Source of the DNA: Syncephalis plumigaleata
Lineage: Eukaryota; Zoopagomycota; Zoopagomycetes; Zoopagales; Piptocephalidaceae
Assembly: GCA_025201365.1 (NCBI GenBank)
Contig: JAIXMF010000009.1
Span: forward strand, 1-64,000
Direction of reading: 5' to 3'
Length of the DNA stretch: 64,000 nucleotides
How positions within the stretch are numbered: position 1 is the first letter of the stretch; every line of letters starts with the position of its first letter. Shown piece by piece: positions 1 through 11,649 of this stretch. A program made the position numbers and the translations under genes. The notes below the pieces were generated by a model. The model ran no database searches, was not told where the DNA came from, and saw only the letters and a list, made by a program, of their open reading frames with translations.

Positions 1-717
1 ATAAATACTAACACAAGTATAGCGTGAAAATATTCTTTTCAAGGACGAGGGTTGTACACACGCCCTCCTGGCAGATTTTGGGCTGTCGCTTATATTCCCA
101 AACTCAACTGCAACTGCTAAAGGACTTATTGGTACGCCAGAATACATGGCGCCAGAGGTCTTTTTGAGCGGCGCGAATGTAGACGTCGTTGTTGAACGCT
201 TCACGAAACAAGGCGACACGGGCAAATGGAAAGTTGCCCATATCCATGGTTCAAATGTCGGATTCACCAAAAGCGCCGACATGTGGAGTATAGGCATCCT
301 TGCATACTTCTTGTTAAGTGGTAAGTTAATCTTTGCTTAAAATCAACGATAGCTAACCTGATATGTCATAGGTATTCATCCATTCATGAAGTATATCAGT
401 AAATGGACCTATGAAGAATACCTTCTTACAATTTTAAATGTGCGAGCGCCATTTGAAATTGTCAATTTTAATGAACCCGTCAATGAAGGTAAGTTGCTAT
501 GATTACACTAATAAAATCCACTAACTATAATCAATCATGTTTAGCGACGCGTTTTGTTAATGGCCTTCTCCAGGTCGATCCGGCTCGACGCATGACGGCC
601 ATGGATGCTCTGCAGCATCCATGGTTTAAATCCGCGCAGGAAGTGAAGCGCAAGCTTGACTGCTTCCTACAATCCGACCTGTCTGAGCCACCAGCAAAGC
701 GACAACGGCGTTTTTAA
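1..717 (+). CDS. Protein kinase, 3' part (copy 1, cut by the window edge)
   Basis: This is the C-terminal half of a serine/threonine kinase. The window opens inside an intron, and three exons are visible: about 23-320, 372-488 and 545-717. The first carries RENILFKDEG, the magnesium-binding DFG (ADFGLS), the activation-segment end TPEYMAPEV and the helix-F stretch SADMWSIGILAYFLLSG. The last carries DPARRMTAMDALQHPWF, the usual end of a CAMK-type kinase domain, and stops after a basic tail ending KRQRRF. An AATAAA lies at about 751. The same exons recur on the other strand at 42955-43671 with the same protein sequence, where the N-terminal half is also present. Whether this copy is whole cannot be seen. 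A CAMK/Chk2-like group is likely from the fuller copy. Confidence 0.85.
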
Positions 718-1954
718 CTGTCATCACTAATATACCATACAATTCTGTTCAATAAATGTACTACTATTGTCATTAACAATTTAAATCACTGCATACAAAT
801 ATTTCTATACTTGCTACTACATTCATTTCACTGTTGCTTTCTCTATTCATTCCAATTTATTTCCATCATTCTACCTTTCCACTACATATGCATGCTTGCC
901 AATATTGTCAGTTCACACTGCATATATTTACTATTCCACCTATTGCTCATTCACCTTGTTATTTATTTCTTTACACAACACGTGTCTTCTTTGTGTCAAC
1001 TACATCCCGCTTGTCAGTAAACAACACGCGTCCACTTCCTCTTAACTATATGCTAGCTAGTTCTTTTACTTTCTCAGTAATACGCGTCTTCTTCGTGTCA
1101 TTCACATTCCACTTCATCTTTCACTTTAACATACACACTCCCTATAGCAGCTATTCTGCCATACGATCTCTATGGCTTTTATTTATCTCTTTGTTTTCCT
1201 CTTCCTCTAAACTATCTACATGCTCACTTGTCGCTATTATTACTATACCAATAAGCCTTGTTTATTGTTCGTTCTAGTCCTTTGTTTCTATCACTGTCCT
1301 GCTTATTTATCAATGCTTAAGCGTTCACCGCTCTCGTTGTAGTATGCACCTTTTACTTTTACCGCTCTTTTCCGTCATCTGTTTGTATGCCACCACTATG
1401 TCATGCTTTTATTTGTATTTTTATTTGTTTACTGTCATCTACATACTCTATCTACCTACAGGCATACACTGCTTCTTCAAATAAACTGACATACGTGTTC
1501 ATGCACCCTTCCTTGCTCATTTCTTGCTCAATCGTGACAAGTCAGTCATTCTACTAACTGCTATTTGTTTATTACATTGTTTAGCGCGTATTCACTTTGT
1601 TCACACGTTGCTCTCTATGCAATTAACCGTAAGTAGTATCATCATAATTTATTTAATAAATGCACGATTTACAATGTTCATCGAATACAGCATATGCTTA
1701 TGGAGTATGCGAGTATTTGTAATGTGCATCCGTTTTATTTAGTACGGTATAATTGACACTGTAGACTATCATTGAGCATTTGGTAATATCGAGTATTACA
1801 TTCTCGTTGTAAGCACATATGCATACGTGGTCATTCCATTCACTAGTTTGCTAACTATTAAATTGTTAATAGCATTAGCCGAATAGGACTACAAGACAAC
1901 ACAAGACTTACGGGTAAGATGGTAGCAGAAACATGTATATAAATCCATCTAATA
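718..1954. other. Non-coding pyrimidine-rich kinase 3' flank
   Basis: About 1.2 kb follow the kinase stop without a convincing gene. The first kilobase is strongly pyrimidine-biased on the + strand, and its long open frames (for example 811-1020) are low-complexity products of that bias, rich in Phe, Leu, Ser and His. Variants of a short phrase containing CACGTGTCTTC or ACGCGTCTTC recur. The same sequence is present inverted at about 41730-42950 and in part at 51290-51935. Confidence 0.6.
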
Positions 1955-2163
1955 AATTGCACTAGATTTATTGATTGTGAATCGGATAAAGTAGCCCGGT
2001 GGCCATAGCAGCAATGAATGGATTTGAACTATGCGGCAATAATCTTCATGTTATTACGGCCATGATACCTGGTACATTGATTGAAGGCATGAAGACATTA
2101 AAGGGATCGGGACCACTTCAGGCATCACCTGCTACGACATGTGCTGCAATGTATTGCAAACAT
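1955..2163 (+). pseudogene. PUF60/U2AF-like RRM gene fragment (copy 1)
   Basis: The translation contains FIDCESDKVA followed by AIAAMNGFELCGNNLHV and then a stretch with MIPGTLIEGMKTLKG. This resembles the end of the RRM and the linker in the PUF60/half-pint family of splicing factors, where a Glu-rich strand is followed by AI..MN.F.L.G..L.V. Only about 65 codons are present, there is no start or RNP1 strand in reach, and one base is missing relative to the copy at 41540-41730. It is therefore read as a gene fragment carried within the repeat arm. Confidence 0.5.
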
Positions 2164-2176
2164 GATTTATTGGTAA

Positions 2177-3189
2177 TTACGAAACAGAAGCATGTCCATA
2201 ACCGCCAATACGTCTAATTGTAAGTGACACTCGTCGACTACGCTCGATTACTTCTTCATGATGATATTCTACGGGATCCTTACTAATGCCGTGCCGTAGT
2301 TGATAGCGAACATATCCACGCATGATTAACAACGAACGTCGAGCTATAATTGTTTCCAGTTATGAATATAGAGTATATGCTTTTATACAATAAATACTTA
2401 CGTAGTTTAATCGAGAATGTTGCGTTTGATTCATCAGTACTGTAAAATGTAAATAGACAGTCAGAGAGTAGGGATAATGAGGCTACCACTGGTCCAAATG
2501 CACTTGGTGCATCTAGCATCGCTGTTGTTATCTCATTTTGTAATAGTATCCACTATCCTTGCTATTTACCTGTATGTGGCATTATACCTAATGAACATTG
2601 CTTATTAATTGGTTATAAAGATACATACAATTATATTACTTACCTTGTCCTCTTTCATATTCATTAACAATAACACTATCAGGTGGCAAAGCTGTACCAT
2701 GGAAAAGTCGACATTGATGCCGTTGCTTATCGCATTCCTCGCCCTTATGACTACACTCTGCCTTCCACAATTGTCGCGGGTCATCAACAATACGTTCTAA
2801 TACCGTTGTAAATAATTCTGGCATTGGTGTATCAAGCTGACGAGTGACTTTTCTATATACCCATCGTATTACATTAATATCAATGTCAATGTCTTATCAA
2901 TTGCCAAGTACCGTTTCTGATAGCTAAACTCGTATCCATAATGTGGGTCCTACGACGCATTTCTGGATTAGGTCTGTAATATCACATTTATACATATATT
3001 TATTAGCACTTGGTGACTAGTTGCAACTTATACTCAATAGCTTAGTACCTACCCAATACCGTGTCCTGACCAGGATTGCTTATCAATTATCGCTACTAGT
3101 GCCTCTTCCTCTTCCGGACTAACAAAATTCTCCACTAATATTAAGCCAGCTGGCCATTCGTCTACGTCACTAGTATCATTACTGGCCAT
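2177..3189 (-). CDS. AlkB-family Fe(II)/2-oxoglutarate dioxygenase (ALKBH8-like domain)
   Basis: The gene encodes a single AlkB-type oxygenase domain in about five exons. It begins MASNDTSDVDEWPAG and continues LILVENFVSPEEEEAL, the usual N-terminal strand of ALKBH proteins. HYGYEFSY is the next conserved block. The iron ligands are the HTD of MPHTD, restored by splicing to a GCTAG acceptor near 2512, and the distal His of YQLRHGIS. RRVSLTIRR near the end supplies the 2-oxoglutarate-binding arginine. Family members demethylate or hydroxylate nucleic acids, and ALKBH8 modifies wobble uridines in tRNA. There is no methyltransferase domain here. At about 2955 the frame breaks between RRRTH and YGYEF in a way that one missing C would explain. 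The stop codon sits exactly where repeat arm 1 ends. Confidence 0.8.
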
Positions 3190-3464
3190 GTGTATTATTT
3201 GTTGCAAGTAACAAAAGAGCAATAGTAATTAGGCAAAGAGAGAAAAAGCAATAAAAACTAAACAATTCCTATTACAGGAATATTGTTGGTTGGTTGATTG
3301 GTTGTGTGTGTGCGTGCATCTATGTATTAATTGTGATTTCGTAGTCATCGTCTGTTACTTCAACTCTTCCTTCTCTTCAACAGCCACAGCCGCAATTACT
3401 TGTCTATTTATCCACTTTCACTGGTATTGTTTATCAGTGTGATAATACCTAACAGTCTAGCAGT

Positions 3465-6400
3465 ATGATCACTACGAATGTATCTAGTCGACCATTTCAG
3501 TGGAGACACTTTCAATTCTTTGACCGAGATGAAATAGAGGAACCGCCCACTTGTTTTACGGTAATATATCTATGCAACGGCCCTTCTGATTAGAATGGCA
3601 TAATAACACGAGTATTGCATATATGCTGTCTGCTCACTTGTAGGATTCCGACCTTATTGGCGCTGTTCAGTGTAAAGGCTACATTTGTCTAGGCAATATC
3701 CTTTATGTATATGCACCTGTATATGTATATGTATATATGCACTCGTTGATAATCCATAACTCTACTATTTCCATGTACCTTCTCGTGGTGAGGTGCATCT
3801 TGTAGATCGACGACTCGACGTACGTTCGTTTGTTGTCCATGCAGAGGAGGAGGAACGATTGACGCATTTGAAATCACTTGATGGACAAGGTCGACTTGTT
3901 ACGCTAAGTGTATGTCATCTGAATCGACATTCATCTATCATGTAGCATCATTGAATTGACTGGCATCTTTATAAAATATAAATAGGAGGAAATCGGTACA
4001 GGCCATTCGCCTACCATTCGTGTATGGAAACTACGCAAGAGTATACCCGATGGAGAACCAGTATTGCTAAAGACCATTCACGTTCAACATAACAGCAATG
4101 GTACCACTTATCCGGTATGCAATTAGATGTCATGACATCACTAATATTTACCAATGACCAATATGACACTATTAGGTGACGGCATTTGATGTGTTGGAGA
4201 ATATGACGCAAATTACTATGGGATTTGCCGATGGAAAAGTGATCGTGCTACGTGGACAACTGCTCAAGGACAAGCATCCAAAGCAGCGTACGGTATGGTC
4301 AAGCGAGGAACCCGTCACTGGTAAGGATTCATTATGAATGAGCTTATCAATTATTTGTTAATTATTTTGCTATCAAGGTCTTGCCTTTTATGAGCGTAGT
4401 AATCAGATCTACCTGTATATTACTACACTGTTAAAGACGGTAGTATGCAATACAACGACAGCCAAAGAACAACAAACGGTTATTGATGAGCATGGTTGTG
4501 CCCTTGGATGCGGTGTATTGAACACTATGAATGGCGATCTAGTATTAGGACGAGAAGAGGCGATATTCTCGTATACACCCGAGGGACGTGGTTCATGCTA
4601 TGCATTTGAAGGTATTCATTGCTTATGATATGTGCATATGTATAGACGTGCTAATTCTGTATACGTATAGGTCCCAAAACTGCCATGATTTGGCATGGTA
4701 CTTATTTGGTCATTCTACACGATGATGCGTCCAATACACAGGTGACACTATTCGATCCATTACAGAAATATATTGCCTATTCAGATGAGATTCGTAGTGG
4801 CATCCGAGCCACTGTGAGTGCATCGGGCGGTCTATTTCTAATATCGAACAATGGAAAAGTAAGTGTGTTGATCAGATGCTGTTATGATTAGATATTCGCT
4901 AATCTGATATTGCCTTAGCTTTACTATTTGCAAGAACAGGAAACATCCGTTAAAATGGAGGCTCTTTTAAGCAGCATTTGTACGTGCTGGCCGTATCGCT
5001 AGCTCGTCGTTCACCTGGCTATGATCAGGAATCGATTGCACAGATTTATCGTCGTTATGGTGATCATCTTCATGGTAAAGGTGATTATGACGGAGCAATG
5101 ACACAATACTTGAAAACAATGGGCTACCTAGAACCATCCTACGTTGTTCGTAAAGTAAGTGTGCCTGCTTATTCAAATATATATATATTTATCAGCGATC
5201 AGTAATGCTAACATTGCTAATACATTGTATATTTATTTCAATTGCACCATCAGTTCTTGGATGCACAGCGTATTCGACATTTGACGGCGTATTTACAGGA
5301 ACTACATAAGCGAGGCTACGCTACAGCAGATCACACCACCTTACTGATTAATTGCTACACTAAACTAAATGATGCGGAAAAGTTGGCCGAATTCATTAAG
5401 GTAAGCCTGTGTAGTAATGACTACAAAGCAGTGAGACAATCCTACTTACATTCATCATTACAATGTTCTAGTCGGAATCGGATACAGTTCAATTTGACGT
5501 GGAAACAGCTATTCGAGTATGTCGACAGGGTGGCTACTATGACTTGGCATTACATTTAACGAAAAAGTTTAACGATCATGCTACGTAAGTAATACTAATA
5601 ATAATACATGGTTGCAATTTATTAACAATGATCTAATGAGTAATTGTTGTTATGATTAGTCATTTGAAGATACTTGTCGACAATGTAAAACGATTCCCGG
5701 AAGCACTCGACTACATTTACACATTGCCATCAAATGAGGTAGAAATCAATACTAGTTACTATTATTATTATTATCATATCAATTACTAATGAAATGACTT
5801 CCTTGATAGATTGATCAATTTATGCGACAATATGCAAAGATATTCCTGGAACAATTGTCGGATCGTACTATTCAACTATTAGTTGAACTATGTACAGGCG
5901 AACTAAGTCAGTCGAGGAATAAGACTACGACAGTCGACACAAACGGTAGAACTGGTGAACCACAGGGTGCAGCAGGATTCAGTCTATCCGCTGTATATAA
6001 TAATAGTAGCAGTAACGATAAAAAGCCAAATAATACCGTATCGACACCTAATGGCGTAGATGGTCATCCAGCATGCCTACACCCGATATGCTAACGCATG
6101 CTCCATCGCCTCGACAATTCTTTGGTGCATTTGCCGGTAATAACGATGCATTGGTCAAGTTCCTCGAGGGAGTAGCGGCACGTCGATGGCCTGGCGGTGA
6201 AGAGGACGACGAAGACGAGCGTCGACTAATCTATGGAACGTTGCTTGAACTCTATCTAACCCCATGCGAACTTGATAATGACAATGCTGAAGAGGAGAAC
6301 AAGCGTCGAACGGCTCGAGCAATTTCAATGTTAAACAATCCTACAGTGAGTGGTGTAGCGTAGGATATAATGAGAATACCATGATGTATACTCATGCTTC

Positions 6401-7512
6401 TTTCCTTGTTCATTCCAATTGATAGATTCCATTGGATTTGGATCATGCACTTATTCTATGTCGTATGGCGGATTTCGATCAAGGTCAAGTTATCATATAT
6501 GAGCGTCGTGAAATGTACGATGAAATCATGCGATTCTGGATGCGTAATGAAAATGTCGATATGATTATGGCGGCACTCGATCAATATGGGTAAGCGATAC
6601 ATTAAAGCTAGCATGCCTGGATAATGAACTCATTTCGGCTATTATTATTATTATTATTTATTATTACAAACAGATCCAAAGATACTTCACTCTACGCATT
6701 AGCATTGACATATCTGGCCGATAATCCACTTGTGCTATCGGCACATCCTGAGATGCTACGTATGGTGATGAAGCGTGTGGATCAGGAGAATTTAATGCCA
6801 TTGCTAAAGGTGCTGCAATTGTTGTGTCGCAACTCGGCAACAACCGTGGGCATGATTCGTGACTTTTTATGTACACGTCTTGAAGGGGAACAAAATCAAC
6901 AGGAGGAGGCGAGTAATCGAGTGGCGTCATTTGAATGAATGCTAACCAATCTCAATATCAACTATAGGATGAGGCGTATATTCGACGTTGTCGCGAGGAG
7001 ACTGCACGAAAGAAGACGGAACTAGCCGAGTTGAATGAAGGGTAACTATCACGACGAGTAGCCTTGTTCATTCCCCTTTTTACTGATTCTATATCTATCA
7101 TTAGTATTCGTGTGTTCCAAGTGACTCGGTGTTCAAGTTGTTCAGGTGCATTGGATCTACCGGTGATTCACTTTATGTGCCGTCACTCCTATCACCAACG
7201 GTAACCAAATAATCATGATAACCACAGCGATAACAGTAGCTAATATTAATCTTAGATGCTTGCCATCCGGTAACACCAATGCTCGCTGTCCCAAATGTGC
7301 ACCGGAACTGGAACGTATGCAAGAAATGCGACAACGTAGCGAAGAACTTAGCAAACGTCATGCACAATTCTACCAAGAGGTAAGCATTATTAGTATGTCG
7401 CATACTATTCAATGCGCTAATGTACGTTTAGTTGGAAAGATCAGACGATGGCTTCTCGGTGGCTGCCGAGTATTTTGGTTCTGATGTGTTTGGTACACAT
7501 GAGACTCGTTAG
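3465..7512 (+). CDS. VPS11: Vps11, core subunit of the HOPS/CORVET tethering complexes
   Basis: The protein starts MITTNVSSRPFQWRHFQFFD, matching the QWR.F.FFD opening of Vps11 orthologues. An N-terminal WD-type propeller follows, then a clathrin-heavy-chain-like helical region (IYRRYGDHLHGKGDYDGAM, HKRGYATADHTTLLINCYTK). The C-terminus is a RING-H2 finger (CSSCSGALDLP, FMCRHSYHQRC, CPKC) and a tail with AAEYFGSDVFG, as in known Vps11 proteins. With Vps16, Vps18 and Vps33 it forms the core that tethers endosomes and vacuoles/lysosomes before SNARE fusion. More than ten short introns break the gene. One apparent base loss near 6070 (GG for GGG) divides the frame. The final codon could be the TAG at 7510-7512, or an extra intron could add GE. 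Identification is firm; exact exon ends are not. Confidence 0.92.
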
Positions 7513-7929
7513 TATCCATGATCATTAATGCTAGATGTGAAGATATGTTTCTATATATATATATACGCATGTTATAGGTGAATAAATTCGTTATTATCAT
7601 TCTTGTGTATTAACTAGAGTTAGTTCAGCAATGTATTCAATTATAGTATAATAAATTAATAGAAATCTGCTACAGGATAGCTAGAAATAGTAGGCATTTA
7701 TTATTGATGTTACTTTGAAATGATGGCATAATCACGATTATTATTAATGACATCGGCTAGGTTGAAGTATTTACCACCTCTTCTTCTCGCTAACATACTT
7801 AATTTTACAAGACTATCCGTTGTGTTGAAAGCTTAATCTGTGCAGGATGATTTCCAATTTTATCAGCCCAAACCGCGTATTTTCTGTTCTGTAATGCAAT
7901 GTCAAGTAGCCATTTTAGCGACAACTTAT
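7513..7929. other. Convergent spacer between VPS11 and secreted protein A
   Basis: This is an AT-rich spacer between two converging genes. It holds no supported gene. A short AT-dinucleotide run lies at about 7553-7564. Poly(A) signals of both genes are expected here but none is clear-cut. Confidence 0.5.
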
Positions 7930-8864
7930 TTAGCTGGTTAATCTCATGCTCAGTAAATGTTTTCGATTTGATGCAATGCCATCGCCGTTAATCTTGAACT
8001 CCAGACCAGCAATGTATACAACTTTGGTGAAATCGGCGAATTGCACTACTGGCTCGACACCCGAGGTGTCAATCAGAATGGCTAAGTAATAGTTAGTTGT
8101 TAGGGAGACAAAGGTAACAAGTAAAAACATGATTACTTTACATTTAGCGTAGTCACTAGTGTTGATACCAACGCCCAGATCATCGAATAGTTTAAAACCT
8201 GAATAGCAATGTAAGCATAATATCCGTGCCATGATCATCCTTGCTACACGTACCTAGAATTATTTTTGCGTATATTTTCGGTAATAATGCGGCATTTTGC
8301 ACTGTGATACGCGCGCTGATATAGGTGCCAATCGGATTTCTTTGTGCGTTATACTTGAATGCGAAGCAGCCACCGCCACGATTCGGCAGTTCTACGTCGT
8401 CGATTCGCTCCAATATAAGACTGGTCAATTGATCATTTATTTGTTGTGTATTCGCTAGCGATTCAATATACTGGTAATAAAAAGTCATCGATTAGTGATA
8501 ATAGTTACTGGTCTATTGCAAATGACTTACGTTGTAGAAGTTTCGCTCCCTTTGATAATAATATGGCTCTCTGATACACTTAAGCTCGACCGTTTCCCGC
8601 CGAGCGTTATTGTCGTATAATATATCATGCGCGGATATTTCTTTTCCCAATACAAGGGTTTAGTGCCGTATTTGTTTACATCAAATTCTATCTTGTGATA
8701 AGCATTAGGATCGCCTACGGGATGCTCTACGAGTGGTCCGGTTTTTTGTTTTTTCGCTTGTGATACGTTTCCATTCGGTGTATCCGATGAACCACCCGCA
8801 TTCACTGGGGAAGCAATAAAGCACATGCACATAGCGCGAGAATAACGAAGCCTGACTTGCGCAT
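7930..8864 (-). CDS. Predicted secreted protein A, unknown family
   Basis: I do not recognise a named family. The start MRKSGFVILALCACALLLP is a classic signal peptide with an expected cleavage after VNA. The mature part has exons ending near NFYN, AKIIL and DYAK, and finishes at SMRLTS. Two frame breaks (about 8810 in CCCC and about 8645 in GGG) are both explained by one lost base in a homopolymer; with them allowed the frame reads through to the stop. The protein resembles secreted protein B (29965-30954) in block order: a (K)VDI/TVELKC strand, a GGxC strand pair, and a late ILIDTSG/VCIDRD followed by F.DF. Two intron positions also agree. Extracellular or wall role, possibly an effector, is only an inference. 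Confidence 0.6.
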
Positions 8865-10285
8865 TATATTTTACTTGGCGTGTATAATTCGTTATTAAGA
8901 AAAAGAAAAGCTGATACTATTTAGAAAAAGCGTCAACAGCTTAAATATATGGCTGTTATTGTTGTTGTTGTTGTGTCGTCGTCGTCGTTGCTGTCGTTGT
9001 ACAATTATTCTATTGCATCATATATTTCACTAATTCGGTTGTCATACCACGATGGTAGTGTGTCTGTACTCAAAAACGGTAACGTCATTGTGAACTACGA
9101 GGTACATGACCGAATAAAGCATTCGCTAACGCGTTATACGAAACAAAACAAGCCTTAATGGTCATGTGCTATAACGTGAAAACAGGATGGAGGATAGTCA
9201 TCATTCTATTGGAGTATCGCGTGCTAAACATGTGGAATTGGAATCAACGTGAATGCGATTGATCCTGGCGAAGTCACCGGTAGCCCCATCTTTTATTACT
9301 TCATTAAGAGCATCGTATATAGAGATTGAGCAGGAAAAAAACGTTTCATACGATTCCAAATAAGGTCGATTATATTTCGTGAACTATAACTAATATAGTA
9401 AGTGAGCATGTTTCTTTGACACTATTTGCCCTACATATTCATCATCAGGTTCAAAAGATAAGAAGTAATTGCTGTAATGATAAAGTATACTGTTGCAACT
9501 TATCCCTAATGCTATACTGAATGTTAACTATCCGTGATTGATTGCAAGCAATTAGTGCTTTATTCGACAATTGTTTACGCATATCATTAGTGACTATTAC
9601 AATCAAGTTAGAATCAATGTATAAGCAATATGTAAACACACATATGTACGTGTTATTTTTAGCAATTTACTATAGAAATACGGCAATTATCGGTTAATGA
9701 TGTAATAAAGAAAGAAGGGAAAACATGAAAAGGAGATCCACTGGCATGTATCAATGACATTCTGTAAGGGTGTCAGTTTGCATTGCCATTAGCACCAACA
9801 AAGGGGGACGCGCGCGCACGCGTGTGTGTGTATGTGTATGTGTACGCCTGCATAGTAAGGTCCACCCTGATAATATTCAAGTATATCGTGCTTAGTTAAG
9901 AAAACAACGGCAGTTCTCATGCTAGAGTATATGCTTGAAGGCGCGGCTACTCTAGTCACTCCTTTTTTAAAAGCAAAATAGTGCAAACATTGCATGTTAC
10001 TTGCCTCCTGAAATCGCGAGCAATTAAATTTAAAGCAAAGTTGCCCTGATCCGCAGTAATCCTGTAATTCATCTCGATCTATCAAGAGCCAACTTTATCC
10101 TTCATATATAAAAATACACGAACACAGCGTAGCAAATTGCTTTATACACGAGCGTAATTATTATCGTGATAGTGTGTCGTGAACCTTGACTGAAGTACTC
10201 CTACTACTACTACTACAACTACTGCTACTACCTATCGCTTGGTATTCTTATTAGCACTAATATTATTTCGTTAACATCGACAAAT
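8865..10285. other. Intergenic region with coding-like debris on the minus strand
   Basis: No complete gene is supported in these 1.4 kb. On the minus strand, 9789-10085 encodes IDRDELQDYCGSGQLCFKFN, which resembles the IDDVELPNRGGGCFAFKYN block of secreted protein A next door, so a third, possibly decayed family member may lie between about 9200 and 10085. A (CA/GT)n-like stretch with alternating CG occurs at about 9811-9845. A TATA-like run (TATATAAAAAT) lies at about 10106-10116, some 170 bases before the next start codon. A run of CTACTA triplets lies at about 10198-10230. Confidence 0.4.
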
Positions 10286-11194
10286 ATGCGTCAAGTCATC
10301 TTCTATTGTGCAATCGTTGCGCTTGTTGCGGCACTCAATGTCGAGGGTATGTTCGCTGATTCATCACACCTGAATAATTATCTAATACTATTATTGTTTA
10401 GCAATGCCACAAAGGACCACCCAGTTATTGGCGGCCAACCCTACAAAGCCATCCAGTCGCCAGTTGACTACGAGCAAACCCAGCCATCTTACCAATAAGA
10501 ACGATGGCCATTCCAAGAGCTACTACGATACGAAGCCACGCACTGAGGATCACGAGGAGGGCTTCTACAATCAAGAGAATCCATCGGGTGTTCTTCCATA
10601 CGAGGAAACCTCCGCTCCTGAAGTAAAACCCGAGGAAATAAAACCCGAGGAAGCAAAGCCCGAGGATTTAAAGACAGAAGAGACAAAATCCGAGGAATCA
10701 AAAGCTGAAGAGCCAAAGTCCGAGTCAACAGTCGTAGGACCAAAGTACGTAGATCCAAAGTATGAGGCAAGGAGCCAAAACTGTCCAAGGAAGAGCCAAA
10801 GCCATACAAGCAGGAGCCAAAGCCATCGGGCGTCCTTCCGTATGAGGAGCATAGCCACGAAGAGCCAAACAAGAAGAAGCCAGCGCACTCGTATGACTAC
10901 TATTATCACAAGAAGCCAAAGGATGATGACGAGTTTGGCGTTCTCCCCTTCGAGGAGACGAGCGAGCTAGAGAAGCCAAAATACAAGGAGGAATCGAAAT
11001 ACGACGAGCCAAAGAAGCAGCCATACTACTACACACCGAATAGTCCAGGAAACGAGGAAGAAGACGAGACGACCGTGGTTATCACGGCTGCCGATCGTGA
11101 CTACTGCCATAGTTTAGTGGCACGCGCTTCTTATAACACACTCGCCGAATGTGTGCTTGGCGAACACTTGGGCACGGAGATTCCAAAGAAATAA
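10286..11194 (+). CDS. Secreted acidic/lysine-rich repeat protein
   Basis: The first exon encodes a signal peptide (MRQVIFYCAIVALVAALNVE), and one intron follows at about 10346-10401. The mature protein is low in complexity and highly charged. At 10624-10730 it has a run of five-residue units of the type KPEEx/KxEEx. The phrase GVLP[YF]EE occurs three times, near 10590, 10830 and 10938, each after a Lys/Glu/Tyr-rich spacer. The C-terminus is different and looks folded, with two cysteines in DRDYCHSLVARASYN and LAECVLGEHLG, and ends IPKK. One lost G near 10770 explains a frame change inside the repeat. I know no family with this layout. A wall-bound or excreted structural protein, or a precursor cut into peptides, are both possible; neither is shown. 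Confidence 0.65.
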
Positions 11195-11589
11195 TCGGCC
11201 TCCCTCCCGTCTAGTTAATAATAGTAATAGTCGTAGCACAGCACTCTATTCATTGATTGTTCAATAATCTTTTATATATAATAGAACTAAATAAAGTTGC
11301 TATTTCTCTCACTCACATATATACATATACATATAGATAATTTGTTATTCAAGTAGTTAGAGGATAAACTATTTTATTTAACGTCAATGTCATTATAATA
11401 ATTCCATGAATTAATAAAATGCAAATAATGATGATGATGAGGGAGGAAGAGAAAGTGGGCGATGATGATGATGAGGGAATAGAAGATTATAATAACTGAC
11501 GTTTAATATAAAGTGCTTTGTTAGCAAGAATAAATACTGCAGTACAATTATTGAACACAATTGAAAAGAAAAGAAAGAGCAAAACAACA

Positions 11590-11626
<37 letters not shown>

Positions 11627-11649
11627 GCTAGCTAGTTAGTTACACATAA
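11195..11649. other. Convergent 3' spacer
   Basis: This AT-rich spacer lies between the 3' ends of the acidic repeat protein and the MFS permease. An AATAAA at about 11290 may end the plus-strand transcript. A GATGAT run lies at 11409-11475 and an (AAT)n microsatellite of about eleven units at 11594-11627. No gene is seen. Confidence 0.55.

Larger units (their letters stand above)
1..2177 (+). repeat. Inverted-repeat arm 1
   Basis: This stretch matches the reverse complement of about 41510-43690. It covers the kinase 3' exons, their 3' flank and an RRM gene fragment. Identity by eye is almost complete from 1 to about 870, including introns, and then falls to roughly nine in ten with small indels up to about 2177. 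The match stops at the stop codon of the neighbouring AlkB-like gene. The arm runs off the left edge, so its full length is unknown. It looks like a segmental duplication in opposite orientation rather than a classic transposon, since no terminal repeats or target-site duplications were seen. Confidence 0.85.

Noticed and set aside
834-1277. A 147-codon frame downstream of kinase copy 1
   Set aside because: It follows from the pyrimidine bias of the repeat; the matching frame is not kept in arm 2, and composition is low-complexity.
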